Below, in pieces: positions 25,061 to 37,159 of a stretch of 64,000 nucleotides of DNA. Made by a program: the position numbers and the translations under genes. Origin of the DNA: Peribolospora baueri (Eukaryota; Basidiomycota; Peribolosporomycetes; Peribolosporales; Peribolosporaceae). How positions within the stretch are numbered: the stretch's first letter is position 1; every line of letters begins with the position of its first letter. The notes under the pieces are model-generated. The model saw only the letters and a program-made list of their open reading frames with translations. It ran no database searches and had not been told where the DNA came from. The stretch covers positions 1-64,000 of the forward strand of contig JAMDHS010000064.1 of assembly GCA_029717555.1 (NCBI GenBank). The letters are read 5' to 3'.

Positions 25061-25736
25061 GGAGGAACGTTAGGCGGCCCACTCCCCTTCCTTCCGATCT
25101 AACCTACGCCGCGTTGCATCTTTCAGAGTCTCATTACGTCGATATCCCCCTCTTCACCCCACTTTCGTCGTCCCACCCCATGTCAGCTGGGCTAGGGCTA
25201 GCCCTTTCATCACGCGCCGAGTCTCCGTCGCATCGTCTACTCGTTCTATGTCTCAGTCAGCTATCCCACCATACATGTACTTACATATAGCTTATCTCTC
25301 CCCCTTCCTTTCACCATCATTCCATCTCGCCTCATCACATTTGTCATAGCTACCATGCTCTTTCGCTGCTCCTCTTTTCCTCATCTGTCGGTCGATAGCA
25401 GTGGGGGCAGCAGCCGCGTCGTCCCTGCCTCTATTCGCTTCGCGTTCGTCTTCGTCTTCATGCCCTTCACAGCTTCGGATGTTCCCTTGCGTATACCTCA
25501 AACCTCCCTAAGAGCTCCGTTGACTGCACCAAGGCTCATCTTCGTTATATTCAAGCGAACGAGCTAGCGAACGAATGAGAGGAGTGGTGTGGTGTGGTCG
25601 AGCAACAGCAAAGCTGAGCGGAGGAGGAAGGCGAGGAGCGAGTGGAAATGGGAACACGGACAAGAGGAGGTGGACGGGCTGGGCTGCTGGAGCCGGCTTG
25701 AGCGGCGAGTTATCGGTGTCCCGGTTGCGTGCGCTT
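25061..25736. other. convergent intergenic region
   Basis: 3' flanks of the Cut8/Sts1 gene and TIM21. No gene is supported. AT-rich islands such as ACATGTACTTACATATAGC (about 25273-25291) may serve in polyadenylation. Confidence 0.45.
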
Positions 25737-27521
25737 TCACCGGTCTGAGCTCGAGCTCGGCCATGGGACGTATACCCGTCGTGCGTTAATGGCATTCGTC
25801 GACGGGATGTCCACAATGAGGTGCTGCGTCGCGAAGTGGCCACTGGCGTCCTGTGGTGAGCCGCGGCGAACACGAGTCGGATGGGAAGGGGGAAAAGAAA
25901 CGGAAGGTCGTCAGGGCCCCGTGATTACTTCCGCACCACCATGGGAGCGAGGAAAGGGCAAATGCAGATGAAGGGGTAACAGGAGACAGAGAGCGCGAGC
26001 ACACCTTGACGAAGTCCGCGTGCACCTCTCCAGAGCTATACGTCCCCGGCGGCGGCTTGTGACCGAACAAACCACCTCTCGCTCCCCTCTCCCCGTCCTT
26101 GTCCGCGCCGCCGCCGCCTCTGCCCGCTAAGCCGGTCAGGCTTCCAAAAGCGCCTTTGGTCCAGTCGAACCACCCTGCTCGTCCCCGATCATTGGCTTCG
26201 CCAACTCCGTCGATCCCGTCTGCGTGCCCATCCCTATCCCCGTTCCCGTTCGCGCCTAGCGGACTCCTAGGCGTGGCGAGGATGGGTAAATACTCGCCCG
26301 CCGCATCGCGTGCGTCGAGGAGAATGGCTCTTGCGCGCGACTCGATCCATTTGTCATCGACGCCGCGAAGGAAGTCGGAGGCCCATAAGGGTAGCCATCC
26401 CGAGGAGGAAAGGCGCTCGTACAGTCTGCGAGGGGCACCGGAAGGAGGGAGTGGGGTACCTTCGACAAAGAAGCGAAGGACCTGGGATAGGAGGGTAGAC
26501 AACCGAACGAAACAGTAGTGTAAGCGAGCAGCAAGTCTAAGAAAATGATGAAGGACGACCGGCTAAAAGGGTGCTCACCAAATGCTCCCGACCTTGCTGA
26601 TCCACGTAGATTTGGCTTGCCAGTCTTCGGTTCCGGCGGAGGCGAGAGAGGGAGGGGTCCCCGTGGGCTGCGATGGGCGGGAGTAGGTAGGAGAGGATCT
26701 GTAGAGGACGGCGGAAGGGTGCGACAGATATAGCGAGGAAACGAGGAGTTCGGGGAAATAGGAGGAAAAATCAGCATCACATTATCTATGCTCGTTGTTC
26801 CGCGCTAGTCCCGGCACGTTCAGCTCCTACCCACTTCCTCGTCCTTGCGGATCTGCTTCACCGAGCGGTTAAACAACACAGTCGGACTGTTGCGAGCAAA
26901 AAGTTCTGTGGAGATGGCCCATGCAAGAATGACGGCCAGTCCTCCTCCGAGGACGATCACGAAGAAGTTTGTTGTCTGGCGTGTTGCTCGGATCACTAGT
27001 GCGAGGCGGAGGGTTGGGGAGAATCGGAGGCAGAAACGATACAGGTGAGCATGTGACACACAGTAGGTGACCTGAAGCGAGCGGGTGGCAATAACCCAAC
27101 TGGCTGATTACCCACCTTTCTGTCCGCCTGTCAACTGCCCCCATTTCTTCTCGCTCACATCCACAGACAAGCTTTTATCCTTATACGTCCCGCCGCTACC
27201 ATCGCCTTTAGTCAGCTTTATTCTGCCGAGGGGTAAGCCAATGGTCTCTCCGCCCAGCGAGCTTGAAGCGGTCCTGCGCTCCTCGCTGAGCTGGTTGAGC
27301 AGCCTCCTCGTCTGTTCTTGGGTCGCCGAAGAGTCTGTGGGAACGGGCTTGGCGGACAGAGAGCAAGATGTGGAGAAGGCCCGGTGGGACGAGCACGCGT
27401 AGGGGAGGCGAACGAAACGAGCGGATGGATTCGACGAGTTCTTCCTGGAACCCAAAGCCTGGGCTGCTGCGCCCTGGTCCAGCCGCGAGACCAGGAAAAC
27501 GAGCGAGCGAGCGTTGGCCAT
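25737..27521 (-). CDS. TIM21: Tim21, subunit of the mitochondrial TIM23 translocase
   Basis: Tim21 sits in the inner mitochondrial membrane, contacts Tom22 and couples presequence import to respiratory complexes. ATG at 27521 gives an Arg/Ser-rich presequence (MANARSLVFLVSRLDQ ... HRAFSTSCSLSA). After a spacer with DKSLSVDVSEKKWGQLTGGQ, a splice leads to the single membrane helix (TNFFVIVLGGGLAVILAWAI) and the family block SPTVLFNRSVKQIRKDEE. Further exons give SQIYVDQQGREHL joined to VLRFFVEGT, the Tim21 intermembrane-space core. A long glycine/aspartate-rich insert (about 90 residues) precedes the last exon, HFATQHLIVDIPSTNAINAR and RVYVPWP, stop at 25737. It is head-to-head with the small mitochondrial-type gene at 27745. 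Confidence 0.9.
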
Positions 27522-27744
27522 AGCAATCGTGGTTGATGTGGGCGCCGGCGAAGGAGTAATTGTCGTCGCCTCGTCGCTCCTCTTTCTTAATCGGGCGATC
27601 GAGCGCGCGCTTGAAGCTGCGGCTGCGGCTGCGGCTTTTCTCCGTCTATCTCCGCTCGCCTCGTCCCTCCACGCTCGCTCTCAGCTCGTTCCCAACGTCG
27701 TATCTTCTTCGCCAGCGCCTCCATCTACACCGACAGCGACGACC
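27522..27744. promoter_or_regulatory. bidirectional promoter, TIM21 / small mitochondrial-type gene
   Basis: Only 223 bp separate the two start codons of these divergent genes, both predicted to encode mitochondrial proteins. Shared control is inferred from the spacing; no specific binding site was recognised. Confidence 0.5.
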
Positions 27745-28537
27745 ATGTCTCGTATCGCTTCTTCGCTCGCTCGAGCTGCCGCCGGCAGCCGAGTCCCTGC
27801 CCGCGCTTCTCTCCGGGCGGTCCGATCTCCACTACCTCCCCTCTCGCGAGCCGTCACCTCCGCACCACCGTCATCTTTCACCTCCGGGCCCTCGATCGCT
27901 TCCGCTTCCTTCTCGACCACCCGCGCAGCGCGCGCCTCTGAAAGCGACGCACCACAATTCCCTACCCTCCCGCCCGGCTTTGAGAAGATTGCAGAGTCGC
28001 CTGAGGCCATCCAAGCCATCCAGCAGCTTGCAAAGTTGCTTGAGGAAAGGGGGGGCGTGGATTTGAAGAGCGGAGAGAGGCCTGGGATCATGAGTGAGTC
28101 GGGTTGGCTTACCGGCTTCGTAGGCGCACGGTGAACATGTTTGAATATGGTCGTTGGTGTTCTGTCATTTTGTGACGTGTGCCTTTAAACCGGCCTGACT
28201 GACTCTTCGCGTGTCCTGTCGGCAGCCATGATGAAGCTCGCGAACGACAAGGAAGTGAGGGGCCAAGTCCAGAAGGGTGAGCGGGACCGAGGCAGCTAAT
28301 GACGTCTAGCCGGCCTTGGGGGCCATCTGTCAAGGCTCCCCGTCGTTCTCTTTCGTCGCCAACCTGACCCGTCTCCCACTCCACCTCATTGCTGTCTACC
28401 CCACCGCCAAACTCCCGGCAGTCATGGAAGCGCTCAACAAGGCTGGCGTCGATCTTTCGCCGGAGAACATGCGCAACATGATGGCCGGCTTCGGAGGTTT
28501 CCCCGATGACCGAGGCAACGGTGGGAAGAAGAAATAG
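27745..28537 (+). CDS. small mitochondrial-type protein, 171 aa, function unknown
   Basis: Three exons (27745-28093, 28226-28276, 28422-28537) with GTGAGT/GTGAGC donors and CAG acceptors. The N-terminus (MSRIASSLARAAAGSRVPARASLRAVRS and on to ASFSTTRAAR) is rich in Arg/Ser/Ala with no acids for about 65 residues, a clear mitochondrial presequence pattern. The mature part is helical: FPTLPPGFEKIAESPEAIQAI, QQLAKLLEERGGVDL, MMKLANDKEVRGQVQKVMEA, LNKAGVDLSPENMRNMM, ending in a lysine tail. The KLANDKEVRGQVQKVMEALN stretch loosely resembles STI1-type helical repeats, but I cannot assign a family. Confidence 0.8.
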
Positions 28538-29089
28538 ATCGATGGCTGGGAGAGCTGGACCGTCCGGTCGGGGAGAGGAGAGGCGAGACGGCGCCCACTG
28601 GCGCGACTTAGGCGCCTCCCATCTGAGTCTCCCCGTGTAGCATATTAAATGAAGCAACACCTTGCTCGAGCAATTCATGGCTGTCCATGACGATCACACC
28701 TTACGCTTCGGCCTTGCATGACAACGAGCACCGCAAGGGAATGATGTAGAACGGTCAGTACGGATCTTGATTCGCACACAGGATGGTCGATGCAATAAAG
28801 TCCATGTATATGTACTTGCTTTGACCGGACAGTCACACAAGGCCAGAAGGGGAGCGAAGGGATAGATAGAAGGGGGTTCATGATCCGAGGAGACTGTGTG
28901 GGGTATGACTGGCACGGAACATGGGATGGAACAGCAGGTGCGTGCGATAAAAAAGGAATGATGACTGAATACGAGAATGGCGTCCACATGCTGCCTGAAG
29001 TGTTGAAGCCCCCCTAGCAGTGTCCTCTACGACCATCTGTACCAGTATCTCCCTATAATCTACTTTGCATGGTCTCTAGTGATTGGCCC
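28538..29089. other. convergent intergenic region
   Basis: 3' flanks of the small mitochondrial-type gene and the ankyrin/dilute-domain gene. No coding or RNA feature is recognised. Confidence 0.45.
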
Positions 29090-32000
29090 CTACAACTGGA
29101 ACTGCCGAAGCTCGTGTCGGAGGTCCATCTGCGGCGGACACACGTAGTTGAGCTTCTCCAGAAAGCGGTCAGGGAGGACGGGGATGGGCTGCCAAGCGAT
29201 CCGCCTTTCCCTCTCCGCCTCGAGCTCTTGAGACGAGTCCGCGTCTTCGCCTCCGTCTTTCTCTTCCTCCGGCCCGGTGAGACCGCCATAGCTCTCTCCG
29301 CCGTTGCCGACAGGCGTCCGCCGACCGGACGAAGAGCCGCTGCCACGATCGCACATCGGACTGGGACTCGTCGGCCGACTAGCAGGGACGTTAGGACTGG
29401 CGGCCCTTCTGAGGTTTGGCGTACCCGTGCCGGTGAAATAGCCCGTCCCGAAACCGAACGCGTCGCCGGGGACGACGGCGAGGTGCTCGGGCTTTTTCGG
29501 CAGGGAGAAGGGCAGCATGTATCGACTGTCCAGGAGCTCGCCAAGACAATCCGGTCGCGGAGGAGGAACGTAATCTGCCACGCTGCGGCCTGGGAGGAAC
29601 AGCTCCTCGATCGCCCGCGCCGCCGCGGCGTCTTCGGCCGACATGACGTCGGCGGGTTCGGCGGTCGCGTCGTCCTGCTCGTCTTCATCCGCATCCGAGT
29701 CGCCGATATGCGTGCCATTCGGCGTCACCGTACCCTCGCGACGGTGCTGTGTTGGCGAATGCGCTCGCACGGCCTTGGCCATTCGCTCTCGGTTCCGTTC
29801 CAGGTTATCCACCGATACCGCCACTCGCCGTTGGTCCCCTGAACGTTGCATTCGACAAAACGAGACAACAACGGTTCAGCTTGTCAGACAACCTTGGCAA
29901 AAAGGGGACCATGGACGACCGTCTTGGACGACCGACCGACCCCTTTCCTCTGCGCAAACGATGAACAGTTGGAGAAACTCACAATCCTTCTGTAGCTGCA
30001 ACAGATACTGCACGCATTCCTCCTCCATCTTGCCTTCACCGGCCTCGTACCTGTACTCCCTCACCGCCCTCCGCATTTGAAGCGGGTTAAGCTTCTTGAG
30101 GCCCTGCATGGTGGCGATGAGGCTATCAAAGTCCTTTAGCTGGCTCTGACACTGCAACCAACTGATCAGCTGGTTCAGAGGTCCGAGGTGACCGTGTAGG
30201 ATGCTGAGCGGTAGGGCGTTGGTGCGAGCCCAGTCTTCGATCGAGCTCACGTTGAGCCGGATCTGGATGGCCTTGGAGCGACAGAGGTACTTCTTGCGGG
30301 TGAGGACCCTGTTGAACAGCTCACAGGAGAGCCAATAGAAAACTTGGCTGATCATCTGCACCACCACTGCTGGGTTGATCTCGTAGAGCTGGAGAACGTG
30401 CAAAGTACTCTCAAGGAGGGTGGTCACCGTGTGAGGAGAAGGGGCGGCGAGGAGATTGGAAGAGGAAGGACGGGAGGAGAGCGCCGAGGTAATCATCGAC
30501 ATCGGTCGGCGAGACGAGCCGGAGAAGCCTGCTCCTGACAGACCTGGAGAGGGGTGAGGCTCCATGAACGCGGTAGTCTGCGGAGCGCCTCTGCCTGGGC
30601 TTGTCGGATCGGTGCCCAGATCGCCGGGGAAATTGCCTGGACTGCTCGACGTCCTGGACCGACCGATGATGCTGCCCCTCTTGTTCTTGAGCGCCTTGAC
30701 GATCCTCCACTCGCCCTCGAAACGCACGTCCTGCAGACCAGGTACACTTTCATGGTCCAGCACGGCGGCGTCGAGGATCCGGTCGACTCTTCGCTCAGTG
30801 TCGCGAATAACTAAGACGTACATCTCGTTGATGAGGTCCGTCAAGAGCTCGACGTATGCGCTCGAGATCGGTGAAAGCGCGGGGTCCTTCTTAAGGTAGT
30901 GCATGAGCAACGTGCAATTGAACAACCAAAAGGCGGTATAGGTCATCTCGTTGGCGTGATCCTGCAGAGCCGATCGCAGGCCGAAGGGAAGTTATCAGCG
31001 GAAACTTCGCATACGAGAGAAGACACATCAAAGAGGTCCCTCCATCCCACTTACGTAGATTATTTCCTCCAACCTATCCACCGCACACAGCATCAACTCC
31101 TCCAAGTCGCCCTCCTCGCCCCACAAGCCCGCGTACCTCGCCAGCAAGAAGAGCGCATTTGCCGGCATGGCCCTGGTCGTCCAAGGTGCTCGAACCGGCT
31201 TCGCGTCCGAGACTATGACGTCGAGCAACTCGGGCAGCTGGTGCTGTGAGAAGACGAGCATGTCATGACCGAGAAGCGAAGGAGAGTCAAAGCTGAAGGA
31301 GGACGACTCGAGAAGGGAGATGGAAGACGGTCCAGTGCCGACCGGCAGTTCTCTCGCCTGTCCACTCCCCCCGGCCTCTGCTCCACCGATGGGTCCGCTG
31401 AAGCCGTCGAGCGGGCGACGTAGCGATGGACTGGGCTCCTCGTGTTCTCCAGCCAGATGGTCATAGTCAACTTCCAGCATCTCCGCCGCATCGAGCATGA
31501 CGCGTCGCCGCACCTCGTTGATCTCTCTTTCCCGCAGTGCCTCCTCTGCGCGCTCGTTGCGCTCCGATCGGGTCAGCACCGCCGTACCGGTCGCCATGCG
31601 TCTTTGTGCCAGCGAGCGCCCAGTACCGGTGCCTGAAGAGGTGGAGACAGAGAAGTCGGGAGAAGCAGGGCGAGGGGGGAGACCAGAAGACGAGGCTGGT
31701 GGTCCAGGAGAGGGCGAGGAGGAGTGACTTCCGCTGGAGACCGGGGCAGACGCGGACAAGATGGAGCTCACGCTCTCCGACCTCGCCCGCTCCTTCGCCT
31801 TTTCTCGCTCCCTGGCACCTAGCTTGACCCTCTCGGCGGCCGTCAAACGCGCCTTCATCTGATTGTGCTCGTGGAACTGATCGGCGATGGCTTCTCGGTC
31901 AGCGATGGTCATCGCAGTCGTCGGGGAAACGGGTCGAAGATTTCCAGAGGATGAGGAGCTGAAAAGAGAGCCTGAAGCGTCGGGAGACAGAGACGGTGTG

Positions 32001-32804
32001 GAGGCGACCAGAATATCTTCGCAGGAAGTACCGTATCTTGAACGGTGAGAGAGGTCTGCCCCGTGAGAAAGCAGGAAGGTGACGAGCGGAGCATTGGCAA
32101 CTGTGGTCGCCCAAGACAATGGCGTCCATCCATCTGTTCACGGCCGCCATCAATCGGAGCAAAGGAATAAGTGAGAAAAGCCGAGGTCGTCTTTACCAGG
32201 CGCAGGAGCGTTTAAGGGAGGCTGACCCACCGACGTCCTCATCGTTTACGTCGGCCCCCTGTTGCACTAGCAGGCGCACACAGTCGACGTGCCCATACAT
32301 ACTGGCCAGAAGCACCGCGCTGTTCCCATCCTCATCTCTTCCTCCAAGGTCCTTGATCCACGGCCTGGCCTCTCCATTCGGGGCCAAAAGCCAGCCCAGG
32401 AGCTCAACGTCTCCGTTGCTGGCTGCCCGAAGTACGGCTCGCTGAGCCTTGAAGCTTTTTTCGCTTTCCGGCACGTCCGGCTTGGAGAAATGGCGCTGCA
32501 GAGCTTCGATACTGGGGCAAAGGTCGAGGACTGGATCGAGGAAGTTAAGCGAGGGATGGTGAAGAGCGGGAGAACGCGGGGAGTGGGGAGCGGGAGGGAA
32601 TGGTATGTTTCGAGGCCGTTCAAACAGACCCGATGAAGTGCGGGTGGAAGACAGCATGGCTGACGGCAAGGGCGACAAAGGCGACGCTGGCTCGAGGTTG
32701 ATTGGCGGTGGACGGTGCTGGGACAATCGGGCAGTCGAAGCCCTCAGGCCCGCGCCGCCTTCAGCCATAGCCAGTAGAGACCCTGGACGACCTTGCTCCG
32801 TCAT
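29090..32804 (-). CDS. ankyrin-repeat and dilute (DIL) domain protein
   Basis: Predicted cytoplasmic protein combining N-terminal ankyrin repeats with a DIL domain, the globular cargo-binding fold otherwise found at the tail of class V myosins; no motor domain is present. ATG at 32804 (MTEQGRPGSLLAMAEGG). Ankyrin repeats: FKAQRAVLRAASNGDVELLG, DEDGNSAVLLASMYGHVDCV with LLVQQGADVNDEDV, then a third unit with FLLSHGADLSHRSRYG. The DIL half has YTAFWLFNCTLLMHYLKKD, LINEMYVLVIRDTERRVDRI, VVVQMISQVFYWLSCELFNR, YLCRSKAIQIRLNVSSIEDW and LNPLQMRRAVREYRYEAG. The C-terminal exon ends in PQMDLRHELRQFQL. Fungal DIL+ankyrin proteins are known but poorly characterised. Disordered Ser/Pro stretches separate the domains. 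Confidence 0.87.
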
Positions 32805-33301
32805 CGAGAGAGCGCCGTCCTACCTCAGGGATACCTACCAGGTGCGATGTCCTTGTCTCTCAGTTGTCGCAGCCGGTCGACTGGCTTGAAGCGCCGCTTT
32901 GGGAAGAGGCTCCCCGCTAGGCACCGTGTGGCTGCGCTACGACCGGAGCTCTAAGAGAGAATCCGGAGGGCAAACACGCTGGCGCCGATAGGGTCGCTAT
33001 CCCCTACCTCTGCCCCTTAAAGGTATCCAAAACAAGCGAAGACGGCCGAGGGGGAGAGAGACAGATGATAGATGTCGACAGCGCCTCCATCCCGGATCGC
33101 AACTTCCATCACATCACGGCCGGTTGCATCACGCGTCAGGACGCCCGTGCCCCCTTGCCGCAGTCTCCACGTGATTTGATAACCGCCTAATCCCGCTCCC
33201 GTCCGCAACTCGAGAATTTTGGACGGCATTTCTCTACTGGAGGTGAGTGCGATTCTGTCTAAGCGTCCTTCCTCTTCGCACATCGTTCATACCCAAAATT
33301 C
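32805..33301. promoter_or_regulatory. divergent intergenic region, ankyrin/DIL gene and RRP15
   Basis: About 500 bp between two divergent start codons. No exon is supported. No specific motif was recognised. Confidence 0.45.
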
Positions 33302-34719
33302 ATGTCCGGCAAAGACTCAAAAAAACGCCGCCTCTCGGCCCCCGGACCGGGAGCATCCACTTCATGGAACCCCAGCGCCACAGGCAAGGGCCGGTCCGCG
33401 CAAGCGACGAGCGGGAAGAGCGCCGTCAATGGCAAGGCCAAGGCCAAGCTCAGCATGCAGGTTCCTGTATCTGCTTCAACGGGGTCCAAATTGAAGGGCA
33501 AGGGCAAGGGCAAGGTTGTGGGGGACGTCGAATCCGATGACGAGGGAATGGACGTGCGAGGGGAGATTGAGTTGGAGAGGGAGCATGGGAAAGGACGCAA
33601 GAACAAGCGCACCGAGGTAGACGAGGATGCGGATGAAGAGATTGAGGCGGCACAAAGGGAGGCGAAGAGCAAGAAGACGAGCAGTGAGTGGCACTTTGGC
33701 CGCCTTGTGTCTCGGAGCAGGATGGCTCGTATGGCTCGGATCGTTCCACTCCTCTCGCTGGCCTCCTTCTGACCTCGTCACTTGGCTTTCTATCGAACAG
33801 AACGCAAGCGAAGGGCGACCTCTCCAGAAACGTTCGGTAACGCTCTCCTCTCCCTCCTCGGCCCAGATGCGCAGCTCCAGCAACAACAACAGCACGAGCA
33901 GCGTGAAGGGTCGCCCGCTTCGTCTGTTGCTCCCTCCGTCAGCGCGTCGGTAACAACGACGACGATGGGAGGAGGAGCGTCGGCGATTCTCTCCCTCGCC
34001 CCCGGACTCACGAAACGCATTGCTTCTGACAAGCTCTCCAGTAAAGCCGCGCGAGTGGTCCGGGCTCAGAAGAGGGAGAAGGAAGAAAAGGGTCGCGTTA
34101 AGGACGTCATCGGCGGCTGGGGCCCTTCGGGTGTTGCCCCAGGTATGGAGAAGGAGGATGTGGAAGAGGCGGAGAAGATGGCTTCGGTGACAGAAGAGTT
34201 TGAGGGCAGTCAGATATACGAGAGGAGGTTGAGGAAAGTGGCGCAGCGAGGTGGTAAGTCGGCGTTCACAGGTCGACGCGAGGACTGGACTCGTGTTCAT
34301 TTCGCACCCATTCGATGTCGTCCCTGGTCCTTTTTCGATTCGTCTCGCAGTCGTCAAGCTCTTCAACGCCATCCGCGCGGCTCAAGCCACTTCGGTCGAC
34401 GACGTCGCAGCCGCCAAGGCGACCGGAAAGGTCGGTGGTAGCATTGGCGACGGGAAGAAGAGCTTCAGCGAGAAAGGACTCGCGCCTGGAACTGTGGGAG
34501 CTGGGAAGAAGCAAATCAACGCGTTGGGTGGGAAGGACGAGGCTCGTGAGTGTCTTCTCTCGTTTCGTACATTTTCGTTGGGGAGGGGGAAATTTTCACA
34601 GCACTTTGTTGCTTGCTTGGGATTGACGGTTTGTGGCATTTTCCTTTCTTTTCCGTGTCCTCCCAGTGACCAGCCTGTCCAAGCGCAACTTCCTCGACCT
34701 TATCCGAGGAGGTGCGTAG
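33302..34719 (+). CDS. RRP15: Rrp15-like pre-60S ribosome biogenesis factor
   Basis: Nucleolar factor required for maturation of 27S pre-rRNA and early 60S particles. ATG at 33302 (MSGKDSKKRRLSAPGPG). The N-terminus is Lys/Gly-rich and nuclear-localising. Introns have donors GTGAGT, GTAAGT and GTGAGT and acceptors CAG; each joins in frame. The family core begins at PETFGNALLSLLGPD, continues through LSLAPGLTKRIASDKLSSK and KAARVVRAQKREKEEKGRVK, and reaches the hallmark ERRLRKVAQRG spliced to VVKLFNAIRAAQ. The last exon supplies LSKRNFLDLIRGGA before the stop at 34719. This C-terminal arrangement matches the Rrp15 family; a polyglutamine-like QQQQQ run lies inside the core. Confidence 0.9.
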
Positions 34720-35288
34720 AGATCCGCTCGGTCTGTATACTTGTAGAACGACTCCATGCGCTCTTCGCAAACAGTACATAGAAGTCGATTTGCAAGGGGC
34801 GAAGAGCAAATAGTGCGGCCGTGCTCTCGACCACCAATGTGGCCGACGACCTGATTCCTTCCTGGCCTTGACCATGCGACTCCGGTCGCGAGCTGTCTGC
34901 CTCCTATGTACCTGCACATGTTGGACTGGCGACCGGGTCGTTGAGACGAGTAGTCGGAAGAAAATATACGGGTGCCGACCCCGAAGACGGTGTCGTCGCT
35001 TTCACGTGTAAAGAACGAGGAAGCTTTCTGCTGCACAAGGCCGATCGGCCTCCTCGTCCGGCCCGGAAACGTTCTCCTCCGCGTCCCTCTCCACTCCTCC
35101 GCCCTGACCTTTCCAAAGCATCGGCACATCGGATGCACAGCGCCCTCGGCCAGCGAGCGCTGTGGCTTGGGGCTGGGGCTCCTTCCATGAGAGTAGAAAA
35201 CTGGACAGAGGTCTCTTTCAGCGCCATCGCTGCCCTCGCACTCTCGTATCTCATCTCCTCACCACACTTCTGAGCACAGTTCCCAAGC
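34720..35288. other. intergenic, upstream region of the hydrolase gene
   Basis: Between two rightward genes. No exon is supported on either strand. Confidence 0.45.
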
Positions 35289-37159
35289 ATGACATCTCTC
35301 CTCCGCCGCCAACCGCTGAAAGGAGCGTACATTCTGCTCTGCCTAACCTACTATGGCGGCTTCAAGGCGCCCCTCTGGGCGCTCAAGTACCTCCTCCTAC
35401 CCAGCTCGCGGCCCTGTCGAAACTACACGCTCGTCGAGAGCGTCTTCGTCACTCTCCTAACCCGCCTCACCTACCTCCTCCCAAACGCCGGCCTCGATAT
35501 GGGCGCCGACCCCACGATCGAGAAGAAGCGGCGCTGCTTCAGCGAGAGCACTTGGGTGCGCGTAGCCCCTGCTCCGAAGGAGATCATCAAGGGCGAGCTG
35601 CAGAGGCTGTGCACGTTGGGCAGGGGCGCGGTGCCCGTGCCAATCTCCGGGTACTGGTACGGCAAACGGGAGCACAGGGGGGATGGGAAGAGCCCGGTAA
35701 GGGCGAGGAAAGGGGAGAAGATTGTGTACTACATTCATTCCGGCGCGTACATCTCGTTGGCGGCCCACGAGAAGAGTTTTACCTCCGGTGAGTCGATGGC
35801 GCTCGGCGGCGGCGGTGGGGTGTGAGGGCATGTTGGCGAGAATCAAGCGGAGGGAAAGGGGAACATGGGCACAACTGACGCTCATATCATCTTCTTTCCC
35901 GGTCTTTGTGGAACGCAGCGGTCCCAAAGAGTATCCTCAAGGTGAGATTCTCTCCACCAAGCCTGAGCAAGGCATGCTATCTATCCACTCACCCTCCCTT
36001 GACCTCGGCGCCTCCATATTCCCTTCGATGCAGGCGGCCGCACGCTCCACCCCCGTCCGTCGCATCTTCTCCATCGAATACCGCCTCGCCACTAGAGCTC
36101 CCTTTCCGTCTCCGATCCTCGACGCGCTCTCTGGATGGCACTACCTGGTGAACGAGTGCGGGTTTGAGCCGGAGGACATCGTTGTCATGGGAGATAGCGC
36201 CGGTGGTGAGTGGTATGGATGAAATAAGGGTGCCCTGCTCCGTACCCTTGGCAGTTCGTTTCTAGCCGAGCCTGCCGTCCTTTGGCATTCACTCACCACC
36301 ATTCCCTTCCTTCGTTTCATTCAATTTCACCGTAACCCCACACCCATAGGCAACTGTGCCCTAGCCTTAACCCGCTACCTCCGCGACACGAATCTGACCT
36401 CGTTGCCGGCAGGCCTTCTCCTCTTCTCTCCATGGACCGACCTCTCCGGCTCGCACTCCGGCCCAGGCTTTTCTGGAGACAGGAACATCCCCTCGGATTA
36501 TCTTCCACCTTTTGTTGTTAATTATTGTGAGCAAAGGAGAGGGCGTGGAAGGGGGCCGATGAGAGGAACGTGGCCGTGTCCTTCGTGAGCAATGTGGTCT
36601 GATCCAGCTTGTCTGCCTGCATGTCATCCGCGCCCCAAGCCGTCGCGACCATCACCAAAGGACTTCCGGAAGACGCGATCCGACACGAGTACTTCTCAAG
36701 CTGCAGCCTCACCCTTCCGGCGACGAAGGAGCTCTTCCACGGCTTCCCTCGGAGCTTTATAGGTGCTAGGTGAGCTCTCGAAACGCCAAGCAGAGCGGAT
36801 GAGAGGAGACCATGGACATATTCAGAGTTGATCCGAACTCGCGTCCCTTTTCTTTCCGCTCCTCCAGCGACCGAGAACGCCTCGTGGACGAGATCCGCAC
36901 TCTATACACCCGCCTCGCTCTTTCAGCGCCCACTGTCGACCCGCGTACCCAGACACAGTTGCCCCCGATTGACCCCGCGACCCCGTCTGCCTCCGCTGGC
37001 GCGTGGGTGCAGTACGTCGAGAGCCAGAACTCGCCGCACGACATCTTGGTCTTGCCCCCGTTCGTTTTCCGGCGGCAGCAGAAGGAGTTGGTGACGCTTG
37101 CCGTGCTGTGGCTGCGCGAGGTCTTGGGGTCAGGCGAGGAGGGCCGGGCGAAGAACTGA
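35289..37159 (+). CDS. alpha/beta hydrolase, hormone-sensitive-lipase type
   Basis: Esterase/lipase/deacetylase of the HSL family. ATG at 35289 (MTSLLRRQPLKGAYILLCLT) begins with a hydrophobic segment that may anchor the protein in a membrane. The oxyanion-hole region reads IVYYIHSGAYISLAAHEKS, with Ser where most members have the first Gly of HGG. After short introns come RRIFSIEYRLATRAPFPSP, ILDALSGWHYLVNECGFEPE, the nucleophile elbow GDSAGG and ALTRYLRDTNLTSLPAGLLL with FSPWTDLSGS. The next join uses a less usual AAG acceptor after VVNY; the C-terminal part has ATKELFHGFPRSFIGA spliced to SDRERLVDEIRTLYTRL (probable catalytic Asp) and NSPHDILVLPPF (probable His). Substrate is unknown; fungal relatives include steryl-acetate hydrolases. 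Confidence 0.83.
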
